A DNA stretch of 64,000 bases from Bolinopsis microptera (taxonomy: Eukaryota; Ctenophora; Tentaculata; Lobata; Bolinopsidae). Below, piece after piece: positions 1 through 11,300 of this stretch (positions are counted from its first letter, which is position 1; every line of letters begins with the position of its first letter). A program made the position numbers and the translations under genes. The stretch covers positions 4,795,001-4,859,000 of the forward strand of contig NC_087073.1 of the NCBI RefSeq assembly GCF_026151205.1, given 5' to 3'. Below the pieces are notes generated by a model. It did no database searches and was not told the origin of the DNA. It saw nothing but the letters and a program-made list of their open reading frames with translations.

Positions 1-172
1 TCCGTCACCCCCACTTCGACACCCCTCACTCCGTCACCCCCACTCTGACACTCCTCACTCCGTCACCCCTCACTCCGTCACTCCACACTCCGACACCCCT
101 CAACTTGTCACCCCTTACTCCCCACTTCGTCACCCCTAGCCTTACTCTCTCATCTCCTCATTATCTTACCCC
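1..172. repeat. 15-bp CT-rich minisatellite (module U5)
   Basis: Tandem copies of a CCCTCACTCCGTCAC-type unit with many point changes (CCACTTCGTC and CACTCTGACA variants). It continues off the left edge of the window and lies on the 3' side of the U5 linker exon. Confidence 0.9.
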
Positions 173-286
173 CTCCGGGCCCTCACCCCTCAATATCCCA
201 CTGCCTCGAATCAGCTAAATGAGGGAAATGTATTAATAAACTATTGCCGTCCAGTCTTTAGAAGATAACAACGAAATAACTGTAAC

Positions 287-790
287 CTTGATGGAGCTTT
301 TCTTATCAGATGGAGGAACTTTCTTTCTCGTCCGATCTTTCTTACTGGCTTGTGTTGGAGGTGGACTAAGTTTCCTAGTTTCTATCTGAAAATTAAAGGT
401 AGCAAACTATAACCTTTAAAGGTTGTACAAATAAGGTACAGTCGATGCCTAGTTTTGTCAAGTCAATAAATTCGCACATGTGTCTGAGCACCTGCATCAT
501 ATAAACTGAAAATAGTGGTAACTAACGAAGCAAACATAACTGATAAGACAGTGATAATGCTTACAAAAATCTTTCCATAGTCAGAGCCTTTATATCTGAG
601 TGCTTTATAAAACTTGGACCCAGAATCTACCAACTCCCCAAGTGTGCATGCTATTTCACCAAGAAATCTGCTTTGCTTATGTCATTTTCGTAGTCATCTA
701 TGTCTTCCCAACTTGAGATCCCTATTCTCAAGGCTAATCCAAACCTCATTTTCTTTGAAAGAGTTAACCCCCATGTCAACATCTTCGACC
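287..790 (-). pseudogene. C2 exon module U5 remnant
   Basis: The linker exon 287-385 (33 codons) is intact. The second C2 exon starts normally at 565 but has lost one C in the run near 658, shifting frame. Similarity to the other modules becomes poor beyond about 705, with only scattered matches to about 790. The first C2 exon cannot be found in 800-1100. Foreign-looking sequence lies there instead, before the minisatellite resumes at about 1,105. This is a truncated, non-functional copy unless the assembly is wrong. Confidence 0.6.
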
Positions 791-979
791 ATCTAATCTA
801 GTTTCACACTCCTCTCAGCGGGGCTTTTCTTATATTCATCCCCATTTCTTCTACCCTCAGAGACATTTCTAAATACTCTGTAACCACAATCCATTACATT
901 AGACAACTCATCATCCGTTTAAAATATTACATCATCCTCGTTGAATCTCGAACCTGCAGGATCGATAAAAAATCACACT

Positions 980-1110
980 CTCACCCCAACCAGGTAGAGG
1001 CCATTGTATCTGGCCTCGGCCCTAACTTCGAATTTCTAGTTCTACCCCTCATCGCATCTCACATTTGTTTCTCTCAAGTTGGCAGCTTAAACTCTTATTC
1101 GATTGCACTT
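980..1110 (+). mobile_element. possible Copia-type gag fragment
   Basis: In one plus-strand frame the stretch reads NQVEAIVSGLGPNFEFLVL followed by PLIASHICFSQVGSL. That resembles the end of the UBN2/gag region of Copia LTR retrotransposons (Leu/Ile-x-GLG-x-x-F/Y-E/D-x-F, then a Ser-Leu helix). It replaces the missing first exon of module U5. Only about 40 residues can be read, with no LTRs or pol seen, so the call is weak. Confidence 0.3.
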
Positions 1111-1136
1111 CCTTGTACTTTTGTCATCTCCTCATA

Positions 1137-1928
1137 ATCTTCCCCCCCTCCGCTACCTCACCGACCCTCCCACTCCGCCTCACACCGAATCGCACTGTTA
1201 CCTTGCCCCCACTCCGACACTCCTCACTCCGACACCCCTCACTCCGTCACCCCCTCCACTCCGTCACCCCCCTCACTCCGTCACCCCTCACTCCGTCACC
1301 CCTCACTCCGTCACCCCTCACTCCGTCACCCCTCACTCCGTCACTCCTCACTCCGACCCACCCCTCACTCCGTCACCCCTCACTCCGTCACCCCTTACTC
1401 TCTCACTCCTCACTCCGACACCCCTAACTCCCATCACTCCTCACTCCGACACCCCTCACTCCGACACCCCCACTCCGTCACCCCCTCACTCCATCTCCCC
1501 TCACTACATCACCCCTCACTCCTCACTCCGACACCCCCTCATTCCATCACCCCCACTTCGTCACCCCTCACTCCATCACCCCCTCACTCCGTCACCCCTC
1601 ACTCCGACACCCCCCCACTCCGTCCCCCCCTCACTCCATCTCCCCTCACTCCATCACCCCTCACTACCGTCACTCCTCACTCCGACACCCCTCACTCCAT
1701 CACCCCCACTTCGTCACCCCCACCTCTCCGTCACCCCCACTTCGACACCCCCCTCACTCCGTCACCCCCACTCTGACACTCCTCACTCCGTCACCCCTCA
1801 CTCCGTCACTCCACACTCGACACCCCTCAACTGTCACCCCCTTACTCCCCACTTTCGTCACCCCTAGCCCTTACTCTCTCATCTCCTCATTATCTTACCC
1901 CCTCCGGGCCCTCTCCCCTCAATATATC
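1137..1928. repeat. 15-bp CT-rich minisatellite between U4 and U5
   Basis: Long block of the CCCTCACTCCGTCAC unit, the largest in the array at about 790 bp. Long spurious reading frames of SLRHP and LTPSP repeats run through it because the unit length is a multiple of three. It is flanked by the same TTGTACTTTTGT and CTCCTCATTATCTTACCCC boundary sequences as the other blocks. Confidence 0.92.
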
Positions 1929-2016
1929 ACTGCCTCGAATCAGCCCTAAATGAGGGAAAGTATTAATAAACTATTGCCCGTCAGTCTTTAGAAGATAACA
2001 ACGAAATAACTGTAAC

Positions 2017-2864
2017 CTTGATGGAGCTTTTCTATCAGATGGAGGAACCTTTCTTTCTCGTCCGATCTTTCTTACTGGCTTGTGTTGGAGGTGGACTAAG
2101 TTTCCTAGTTTCTATCTGAAAATTAAGGTAGCAAACTATAACCTTTAAAGGTGTACAAATAAGGTACAGTCGATGCCTAGTTTTGTCAAGTCAATAAATT
2201 CGCAACATGTGTCTGAGCACCTGCATCATATAAACTGAAAATAGTGGTAACTAACGAAGCAAACATAACTGATAAGACAGTGATAATGCTTACAAAAATC
2301 TTTCCATAGTCAGAGCCTTTATATCTGAGTGATTTATAAAACTTGGACCCAGAATCTACCAACTCCCCAAGTGTGCATGCTATTTCACCCAAGAAATCTG
2401 CTTTGCTTATGTCATTTTCGTAGTCATCTATGTCCCAAACTTTGATGATTAAATTTTGTTCTTCAGAGGGGACGTAGTCGAGAAAGATCTTTTCTTTGAA
2501 AGTAGGGTTTAACTCATTGTCAATACATTCTGTGCGACCTAGCTGAAGGTTTTATGTGTTCAATGTCCATAGCAAAGGGGGGGCTTTATCATTATAGTTG
2601 ATTATTCTTTTCTACATTTGCCAGGGAGGAAGATTTCGTTTAAAAATAGCAGTTCTGATAAACTAACAATTTAGTTACAAATATAGGTAAAAACTAGCAC
2701 TACATATTACGTATTTAAAATATAATGATTTTCAAACATACCTCGTTGTTGAATTCGTCGAATACCGTGACAAGAGGATCAGATTTAGAGAATAAATCAG
2801 CATCTCTCAGACCAGTACAGGATATGGTTAGTTGGACAGTCTGTTTATTGCTGGGGACCTGGCC
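2017..2864 (-). CDS. C2 exon module U4 (linker exon frameshifted)
   Basis: Exons 2742-2864 and 2294-2542 are open and encode a normal C2 domain (KSLRYKGSDYGKIF at the end). The third exon, 2017-2115, keeps its 99-bp length and splice sites but has one missing base and one extra base about 20 bases apart. Between them the frame shifts and two adjacent stop codons (TGA, TAG) appear. Either this module is decaying, the exon is skipped, or these are sequencing errors in a repetitive region. Confidence 0.6.
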
Positions 2865-3030
2865 CTAAGTTACAGGTAAGTTTATTTCTAGATTCTTACC
2901 TCCTTGCAAGTACGCAGTCCATGCAATTTAGTTTTCTTCATGCAGAGTTGAGACATAGTTTTAAAACTCTTGAGGTGTAACGATATGCAGCATTCTCTTT
3001 GTACTTTTGTAACACATCCTCAACAACCAA

Positions 3031-3333
3031 CTTCCCCCCACTCCGCTACCCTCACTCCATCACTCCCACTCCGTCACCCCTCACTCCGTCCCCCCTCACT
3101 CTGTCCCCCACTCCGACACTCCTCACTCCGACACCCCTCACTCCGTCACCCCTCACTCCGTCACCCCTCACTCCGTCACCCCTCACTCCGTCACCCCTCA
3201 CTCCGTCACCCCTCACTCCGTCACCCCTCACTCCGTCACTCCTCACTCCGACACCCCTCACTCCGTCACCCCTCACTCCGTCACCCCTCACTCCGTCACC
3301 CCTTACTCTCTCACTCCTTATTATCTTACCCCG
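3031..3333. repeat. 15-bp CT-rich minisatellite between U3 and U4
   Basis: The most homogeneous block: near-perfect consecutive CCCTCACTCCGTCAC units between about 3,125 and 3,305. On the minus strand it reads as RGDGV repeats, with no sign of being an exon. Confidence 0.92.
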
Positions 3334-3370
3334 TCCAGTCTTTAGAAGATAACAACGAAATAACTGTAAC

Positions 3371-4221
3371 CTTGATGGAGCTTTTCTTATCAGAGACAGA
3401 AGGAGGAACTTTCTTTCTCGTCCGATCTTTCTTACTGGCTTGTGGTGGAGGTGGACTAAGTTTCCTAGTTTCTATCTGAAAATTAAGGTAGCCAACTATA
3501 ACCTTTAAAGGTGTACAAATAAGGTACAGTCCATGCCTAGTTTTGTCAAACTGTCAATAAATTCGCAACATGTGTCTGAGCACCTACATCATAACTGAAA
3601 ATAGTGGTAACTAACGAATAAAACATAACTGATAAGACAGTGATAATGCTTACAAAAATCTTTCCATAGTCAGAGCCTTTATATCTGAGAGCTTTATAAA
3701 ACTTGGACCCAGAATCTACCAACTCCCCAAGCGTGCATGCTGTTTCACCCAAGAAATCTGCTTTGCTTATGTCATTTTCGTAGTCATCTATGTCCCAAAC
3801 TTTGATGATTAAATTTTGTTCTTCAGAGGGGACGTAGTCGAGAAAGATCTTTTCATTGAAAGTAGGGTTTAACTCATTGTCAATACATTCTGTGCGACCT
3901 AGCTGAAGGTTTCATGTGTTCAATGTCCATAGTGAGGGAGGGGCTTTATCATTATAGTGAATGTATTCTTTTGTACATTTGCCAGGGATGCAGATTTCGT
4001 TAAAAAATAGCAGTTCTGATAAACTAACAATATAGTTACAAATATAGGTAAAAACTAGCACTACATATTATTTGAAATGTAATGATTTTCAAACATACCT
4101 CGTTGTTGAATTCGTCGAATACCGTGACAAGAGGATCAGATTTAGAGAATAAATCAGCATCTCTCAGACCAGTACAGGATATGGTTAGTTGGACAGTCTG
4201 TTTATTGCTGGGGACCTGGCC
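3371..4221 (-). CDS. C2 exon module U3 (intact, 2-codon insertion)
   Basis: Exons 4099-4221 (41 codons), 3654-3902 (83 codons) and 3371-3475 (35 codons). The third exon carries a 6-bp in-frame insertion in the basic linker relative to U1 and U2, and the second reads GETACTLGE in place of GEIACTLGE. All boundaries remain phase 0. The linker exon is followed by the 15-bp minisatellite at about 3,031-3,333. Confidence 0.72.
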
Positions 4222-4432
4222 CTAAGTTACAGGTAAGTTTATTTCTAGGTTCTTACCTCCTTGCAAGTACGCAGTCCATGCAATTTAGTTTTCGTCATGC
4301 AGAGTTGAGACATAGTTTTAAAACTCTTGAGGTGTAAGGATATGCAGCATTCTCTTTGTACTTATGTAACACATCCTAAACAACCAATTTCCTCAATAGT
4401 TCACTCCCTTGTTCCCTCACTATCTCATCCCA

Positions 4433-4815
4433 TTAATATCTCAACCCTCACCCCCACTCCGTCACCCCTCACTGAATCACCCCTCACTCCGTCATCCCTC
4501 ACTCCGTCACCCCTTACCCCGTCACTCGACCCCCACTCCATCACCCCTCACTCAATCACCCCCACTCCGACACCCCTCACTCCATCACCCCTCACTCCGT
4601 CATCCCTCACTCCGTCACCCCCACTCCGTCACCCCTTACCCCGTCACTCGACCCCCACTCCATCACCCCTCACTCCATCACCCCTCACTCCATCACCCCT
4701 CACTCCGTCACCCCTCACCCCTCAACATGTCACCCCTTACTCCCCACTTCGTCACCCCTGTCCCCTTACTTTCTCACCTCCTCATTATCTTACCCCCTCC
4801 GGGCCCTCACCCCTC
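4433..4815. repeat. 15-bp CT-rich minisatellite between U2 and U3
   Basis: Same unit, more diverged, with an internal duplication: the stretch CCCCTTACCCCGTCACTCGACCC occurs twice, about 120 bp apart, showing higher-order copying inside the block. Confidence 0.9.
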
Positions 4816-4913
4816 AATATCCCACTGCCTCGAATCAGCTAAATGAGGGAAATTATGTATTAATAAACTATTGGGGTCCAGTCTTTAGAAGATAACAACG
4901 AAATAACTGTTAC

Positions 4914-5755
4914 CTTGATGGAGCTTTTCTTATCAGAAGGAGGAACTTTCTTTCTCGTCCGATCTTTCTTACTGGCTTGTGGTGGAGGTGGACTAAGTTT
5001 CCTAGTTTCTATCTGAAAATTAAGGTAGCCAACTATAACCTTTAAAGGTGTACAAATAAGGTACAGTCGATGCTTAGTTTTGTCAAGTCAATAAATTCGC
5101 AACATGTGTCTGAGCACCTACATCATAACTGAAAATAGTGGTAACTAACGAAGCAAACATAACTGATAAGACAGTGATAATGCTTACAAAAATCTTTCCA
5201 TAGTCAGAGCCTTTATATCTGAGAGCTTTATAAAACTTGGACCCAGAATTTACCAACTCCCCAAGCGTGCATGCTATTTCACCCAAGAAATCTGCTTTGC
5301 TTATGTCATTTTCGTAGTCATCTATGTCCCAAACTTTGATGATTAAATTTTGTTCTTCAGAGGGGACGTAGTCGAGAAAGATCTTTTCATTGAAAGTAGG
5401 GTTTAACTCATTGTCAATACATTCTGTGCGACCTAGCTGAAGGTTTCATGTGTTCAATGTCCATAGTGAGGGAGGGGCTTTATCATTATAGTGAATGTAT
5501 TCTTTTGTACATTTGCCAGGGATGCAGATTTCGTTAAAAAATAGCAGTTCTGATAAACTAACAATATAGTTACAAATATAGGTAAAAACTAGCACTACAT
5601 ATTATTTGAAATGTAATGATTTTCAAACATACCTCGTTGTTGAATTCGTCGAATACCGTGACAAGAGGATCAGATTTAGAGAATAAATCAGCATCTCTCA
5701 GACCAGTGCAGGATATGGTTAGTTGGACAGTCTGTTTATTGCTGGGGACCTGGCC
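4914..5755 (-). CDS. C2 exon module U2 (intact)
   Basis: Same architecture as U1: exons 5633-5755 (41 codons), 5188-5436 (83 codons) and 4914-5012 (33 codons), all phase 0 with consensus borders (GTATG, GTAAGC, GTAAC donors). The second exon has ELVNSGSKF where U1 has ELVDSGSKF; otherwise the C2 core is nearly unchanged. Intron sequences are also almost identical to U1, which points to recent duplication of the whole segment, not just selection on exons. Confidence 0.75.
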
Positions 5756-5984
5756 CTAAATTACAGGTTAGTTTATTTATAGATTCTTACCTCCTTGCAA
5801 GTACGCAGTCCATGCAATTTAGTTTTCTTCATGCAGAGTTGAGACATAGTTTTAAAACTCTCGAGGTGTAACGATATAATGCATCATTCTCTTTGTACTT
5901 TTGTAACACATCCTCAACAACCAACTTCCCCAATAGTTCACTCCCTTAGTCCCTTGTTCTCTCACTATCTCATCCCATTAATAT

Positions 5985-6318
5985 CTCAACCCTCACCCCC
6001 ACTCCGTCACCCCTGCCTCTATCACCCCCACTCCGACAGTCGACACCCCTCACTCCATCACCCCCACTCCGTCAACCCTCACTCTGACACCCCTCACTCC
6101 GTCACCCCTCACTCAATCACCCCTCACTCCGTCACTCCTCACTCTGACACCCCTCACTCCCACTCCGTCACCCCTTACTCCATCACCCCCCACTCCATCA
6201 CCCCTCAACTTGTCACCCCTTACTCCCCACTTCGTCACCCCTGTCCCCTTACTTTCTCACCTCCTCATTATCTTACCCCCTCCGGACCCTCACCCCTCAA
6301 TATCTCACTGCCTCGAAT
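5985..6318. repeat. 15-bp CT-rich minisatellite between U1 and U2
   Basis: Same unit with CACTCTGACA and CACTCAATCA variants. It ends in the shared tail TCATTATCTTACCCCCTCCGG that closes most blocks of the array. Confidence 0.9.
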
Positions 6319-6396
6319 CAGCTAAATGAGGGAAATTATGTATTAATAAACTATTGGGGTCCAGTCTTTAGAAGATAACAACGAAATAACTGTTAC

Positions 6397-7238
6397 CTTG
6401 ATGGAGCTTTTCTTATCAGAAGGAGGAACTTTCTTTCTCGTCCGATCTTTCTTACTGGCTTGTGGTGGAGGTGGACTAAGTTTCCTAGTTTCTATCTGAA
6501 AATTAAGGTAGCCAACTATAACCTTTAAAGATGTACAAATAAGGTACAGTCGATGCCTAGTTTTGTCAAGTCAGTAAAGTCGCAATAAGTTTCTGAGCAC
6601 CTACATCATAACTGAAAATAGTGGTAAGTAATGAAGCAAACATAACTGATAAGACACTGATAATACTTACAAAAATCTTTCCATAGTCAGAGCCTTTATA
6701 TCTGAGAGCTTTATAAAACTTGGACCCAGAATCTACCAACTCCCCAAGTGTGCATGCTATTTCACCCAAGAAATCTGCTTTGCTTATGTCATTTTCGTAG
6801 TCATCTATGTCCCAAACTTTGATGATTAAATTTTGTTCTTCAGAGGGGACGTAGTCGAGAAAGATCTTTTCTTTGAAAGTAGGGTTTAACTCATTGTCAA
6901 TACATTCTGTGCGACCTAGCTGAAGGTTTCATGTGTTCAATGTCTATAGTGAGGGAAGGGCTTTATCATTATAATGGATGTATTTTTTTCTACATTTGCC
7001 AGGGAGGAAGATTTCGTTTAAAAATAACAGTTCTGATAAACTAACAATATAGTTAAAAATATAGGTAAAAACTAGCACTACATATTATTTGAAATGTAAT
7101 GATTTTCAAACATACCTCGTTGTTGAATTCGTCGAATACCGTGACAAGAGGATCAGATTTAGAGAATAAATCAGCATCTCTCAGACCAGTGCAGGATATG
7201 GTTAGTTGGACAGTCTGTTTATTGCTGGGGACCTGGCC
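6397..7238 (-). CDS. C2 exon module U1 (intact)
   Basis: Three exons: 7116-7238 (41 codons, starts GQVPSNKQTVQLTISC), 6671-6919 (83 codons, LGRTECIDNE to YGKIF) and 6397-6495 (33 codons, IETRKLSPPPPQASKKDR onward, basic linker). All have AG/GT borders and all boundaries are phase 0, so the module of 157 residues could be inserted or repeated without a frame change. The first two exons form a C2 domain very close to the 5' C2 domain at 13,072-13,853, including FSKSDP and the DIDDYENDI loop. It follows the exon ending at 8351, also phase 0, so splicing of the 5' exons into this module is plausible. Confidence 0.75.
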
Positions 7239-7384
7239 CTAAATTACAGGTTAGTTTATTTATAGATTCTTACCTCCTTGCAAGTACGCAGTCCATGCAA
7301 TTTAGTTTTCTTCATGCAGAGTTGAGACATAGTTTTAAAACTCTTGAGGTGTAACGATATGCAGCATTCTCTTTGCATAACAAA

Positions 7385-7625
7385 GCACATCCTCATTCCT
7401 CAAATCCTTCCCTCTAACTCCCTCACTTCTTCAATCCCTCATTCTTTCCCTCTAATTCCATCTCTCTTTCAATTTCTCACTCCCTCCCTCTAACTCCCTC
7501 ACTCCTTCAATCCCTCATTCTTTCCCTCTAATTCCATCTCTCTTTTAATCTCTCACTCCCTCCCTCTAATTCCCTCACTCCTTCAATCCCTCGCTTGTTC
7601 ATTCCCTCTTTCATCACCCTAGGAC
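7385..7625. repeat. CT-rich tandem repeat upstream of U1
   Basis: A different, longer unit (about 60 bp: CCCTCTAACTCCCTCACTCCTTCAATCC plus a related half) repeated about three times. It occupies the position that the 15-bp minisatellite occupies in the other modules, so it may be the older form of that repeat. Confidence 0.8.
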
Positions 7626-7639
7626 CCCAATGGTGCATA

Positions 7640-8340
7640 GCTAAACAATAAACAAAATAAGCCTTGTTTACCAGATCGTAGAGTGCACTATTAGTAGCAA
7701 AATATGTGTATACCTCCTTCTTTACATGATCAGTATTATACAGCTATACAGGCATTACAACTGCCTTTTCGGTATCAGTCCATCACTCGTGAAGCAAAAT
7801 CCTCAGCTACATTCAATATTTCATGCTATAATTACAGTTTTCTGCATGCAGAATATTTAAAAGTTGTTTTTGAAGTTAGAATTTGTGGATTTACTCTACA
7901 TCGAAAGTACCAGGAAACGCATGAACCCAAAGTGTGAAATCGCATTACTGAGGGTAATTATAATGATCATTTTGTGTACTTAAATGATGGTAGACCATAC
8001 GCTTGACGCTATATGTTCCAAAAATTTCCGACAATTTCATGAGGTTTGATGATGTTCATGCCATTTAGCAAATCCTGGAGACATGGCGATGGTTAGTCTC
8101 ATGTCATTACATGCTTCGTGAGCAAAAAAACAGAGTAAATTAGCAAGTAAGTTAGCAAAGATCCCATCATGCCAAGCCAACTTCAGCTGAAAAGTGTAAT
8201 GAAGGTGCAGGGAATCTTTAGGAGTTCTCGAAATTCCGAGAACCCCCATGCTAACCCACACCGCACCCCTACTCATTGAAAACAATAAGTACTTAAAAGA
8301 ATGAATATTGAGTAGTGAGTAATTATTTTTGATCACGGTA
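7640..8340. other. intronic spacer, no gene seen
   Basis: Lies between the last 5' exon (8,351) and the array. The small reading frames here (7,704-7,937 plus; 8,037-8,360 minus) show no domain, no conserved motif and no convincing splice pattern. Confidence 0.5.
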
Positions 8341-8350
8341 CGGTACATAC

Positions 8351-11300
8351 ATTTCTCCAAATGGGCGAGGTAGCAGTGCTGACAGTAGCCTTATGATTCG
8401 CTGGAGTCATGGCAGTTCCAGTGTTCATGAGTCCTGCTCCTGATAAACTGGGGTAGACAGGTTTGTAGCCTGTCTTCAGCTCTTCGTAGGTATCTTCTTC
8501 TTGTATCACTATGTTATGGTGGCAGTAAGTCTACAACAAGAAAGATATCAGGTAGAGTTAAAGAAAACAAAGCGAAAATAAAGTGAAATAAAGTGAAATA
8601 AAGCGAAAATAAAGTGAAAAAAGATGAAAATAAGGTCACTAACGGTATTCCCCAGTCAGATGACTGAAAGTATCAGATTCACGTTGCTGCTTCAGAGTGT
8701 TCGGTTCTGTTGAGTGAGGGGTGATGCAGGAAATTTCGTCGAGGGGAGTTAGGGACATGTCGTATAAACTCTGGGAATTTTGGGGCAAGTGAGCTTTGTG
8801 GGGCAAGTGGGGATTGTGGGACAATCGAGGAGCGTCGATTTGAAGTTTAACCACCACTTTGGTAACCTTATTGCGCCGAGAAAACATCTGCTCTACTACG
8901 AGAACTATAAGGTTTGCAACTGACAATGAGAAAATGCAAGAAGATTTAAAGGGAAGTGGAAATTATGACAATGAACTCACGCTCTTCGTGGGAATGAAGT
9001 GGAATGGTTTAGAGTTAGACCCGTTAGCTGATTTGAATTGCTCGTCTGAGTCGTTTATGCCGGGGTCTGAGAGATAGCCTCCACTTCCTGTAATATTTTC
9101 TGAAACAATAACATCAATACAAAGAAAAGCGGTATTACCAATTACTACCAATCTACTCATGTAAAAAATAGAGTTAGTAAGCTATTATATGAGGAAATGT
9201 GACCCCCCCCCCCCTTGTTACTACTTAGATTCCTCAGTCTCACAACTGATTTCTGAACTGTACCTGCAGCTTGACGGATGGGGTGCTCAACGGGAGTAAA
9301 CTTGGACTCCTGTTCGTCAGTTGGAGTGTACCTCTCTGCACTGGGTATAAAACCTTGCGTCATCATCGTATCTGAAGGACCCATCGCTAAAGATTCCTCT
9401 ATTTCTTCATCCCTAGTTTCATCCTCTTCCGACTTAACGGATTTAAACGTATCGTCCACTTCTGCCATCTCACTTTTTACTTCTGTCACCTCACTTTTTA
9501 TCCAGGTATCATTTTTGATCTAAAAATAGATCTAATTGTGGATGGTTTTTATGACTCATAACGTACCTAGGAAACTTAATTTATAGTAGTGGCACTTTAA
9601 AAGAGGGGTTTATAAAATTTCGACTCATAATATTATTATGGTGACTGCAATTTAGCAGTATTGGTAAGTTGAACAGCTTTATCTTGCTATCTTATCCAAT
9701 AGAAACTGCAACATCGGTCATTTGATACTATCAATTTACAAAACATACGGATCAGAGCAAAAGGTTGGACACAAAAGAAATCAAAACGATGAAAATGACA
9801 ATGATGATGATGTAAAAAACCGTCCAGATTTCGAAGTTTAACTTCAAGTTCTGTACCATGATAAACCAAATATTCTTGAAATGAGTGTGTTCGTACAGAG
9901 AGCATCATTTTTTAGCTCTAATAGATGTGATAACACAGTTGATTGATCCAGGAATGGCCACCAATAAGAGACAATCTGATTGAGTGAATGTTGAAGGATT
10001 GGTGTGGAGTCTTTACAGAAGGAAAGTAGTAGTAATTAAAAAAATTGTAACCTCTTTGGAATTTTTCTTTTGAGAAGCAGTTATTTCTTCCCCTTTCTCC
10101 CCTTTCTTCCCTTTCTTCCCCTTCTTGCCTTTCTTAGCAGCTTTTTGAGGAGGTGGATTAAGCTTTTCAGTTTTTATCTGAAAAGTCAAGGAATTAACAA
10201 CTTGAAGCACATAAGATACACAAATCAGTTAAACAAAAATTCAGTTAAACAAAAATTCAATTTTATGCCATTTATTACAGAGTAAACAAGTTTACAATAA
10301 ATCAATTTGATATTTAAAGGAATCCTAATTCAATGTGTAGTATGGTTGTCACTCTTTAAATAGATTAGATATAGGTTGACGGGGCAAAGGAGTGTGCGTG
10401 CTGTTCGCTATTGCTCACACCAAACGGCAACCTAGTAAATGTTTTGTATGGACACCGGTCTCCATCACGATACAAAATTAGGATTGTAGAATTTATTGTA
10501 TAACTTTTAGTGCAGTGGAGGAAGCGGTGTGGTGCATTAATAGAGTGACAGCCTACTGATTTAGAGTTGTTTTTAAGTGAGCATAATGGGTATATTTTTG
10601 GACCTAAAGGCTTTACTATGGCAACTTTAAAATTGGTTCTTTTAATCATTTATTAAATATCACTTTAAAAATATATAAATCTGGAATCTGTTCACACTGT
10701 GAACCAGTCCTATAAAAAAAACCTCTTAAATCAAATATTTAAAACGTCTCAATAATGGAAATAGTCATACAATTAAGAAATTTACCAAATTCTTAATATC
10801 TACCTTAAGAGAAAAATACCTACCTAAGTCAATGTCTACCTGTAATACACTAAATATTAGGTTAAATACATAGGTGGTGGAGTCAGCACACATTTACCAA
10901 AATCAAAAATTTTTTAATAGGAGGAACCTGTGGGCCGAGAACACTGGATTAAATTTGTTGAAGGGGATTGTTTTCAAATGACAGCTGCATTATGTCATAA
11001 TCGCTTGAAGTCCATGCTGAATCATTATAAGCCTTTTTCAGGCGACTTTTAGCAAGGCTAATCTTGTAGGAGTAGTCAAAAAGCTTAAGTTTAGGTGCAA
11101 TTGTGCTCCAAATTTTTGTGGATCTTGATATGAAGTCATTAGATGGGAGTTGTGAAATGAGAGTGGTTTCCTTTCTAGAAGATGGCTGATAATGCTGTTG
11201 CAGTGATGCTGGGCACCTTAATTTCAGTATTTTAAAAACTTCCATAAAAGTGTGATATGTATATAAATTTTTGAAAGCCAGGATGTTTTGTTGCTTGAAA

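Noticed and set aside
1065..1867. Long plus-strand frames of LTPSP/SLRHP repeats
   Set aside because: They are the 15-bp minisatellite read in three frames; there is no codon structure and length changes break the frames.
10070..10285. Plus-strand frame rich in FLPFLPFLP
   Set aside because: Antisense of the Lys/Gly linker exon, which has splice sites and phase agreement on the minus strand.
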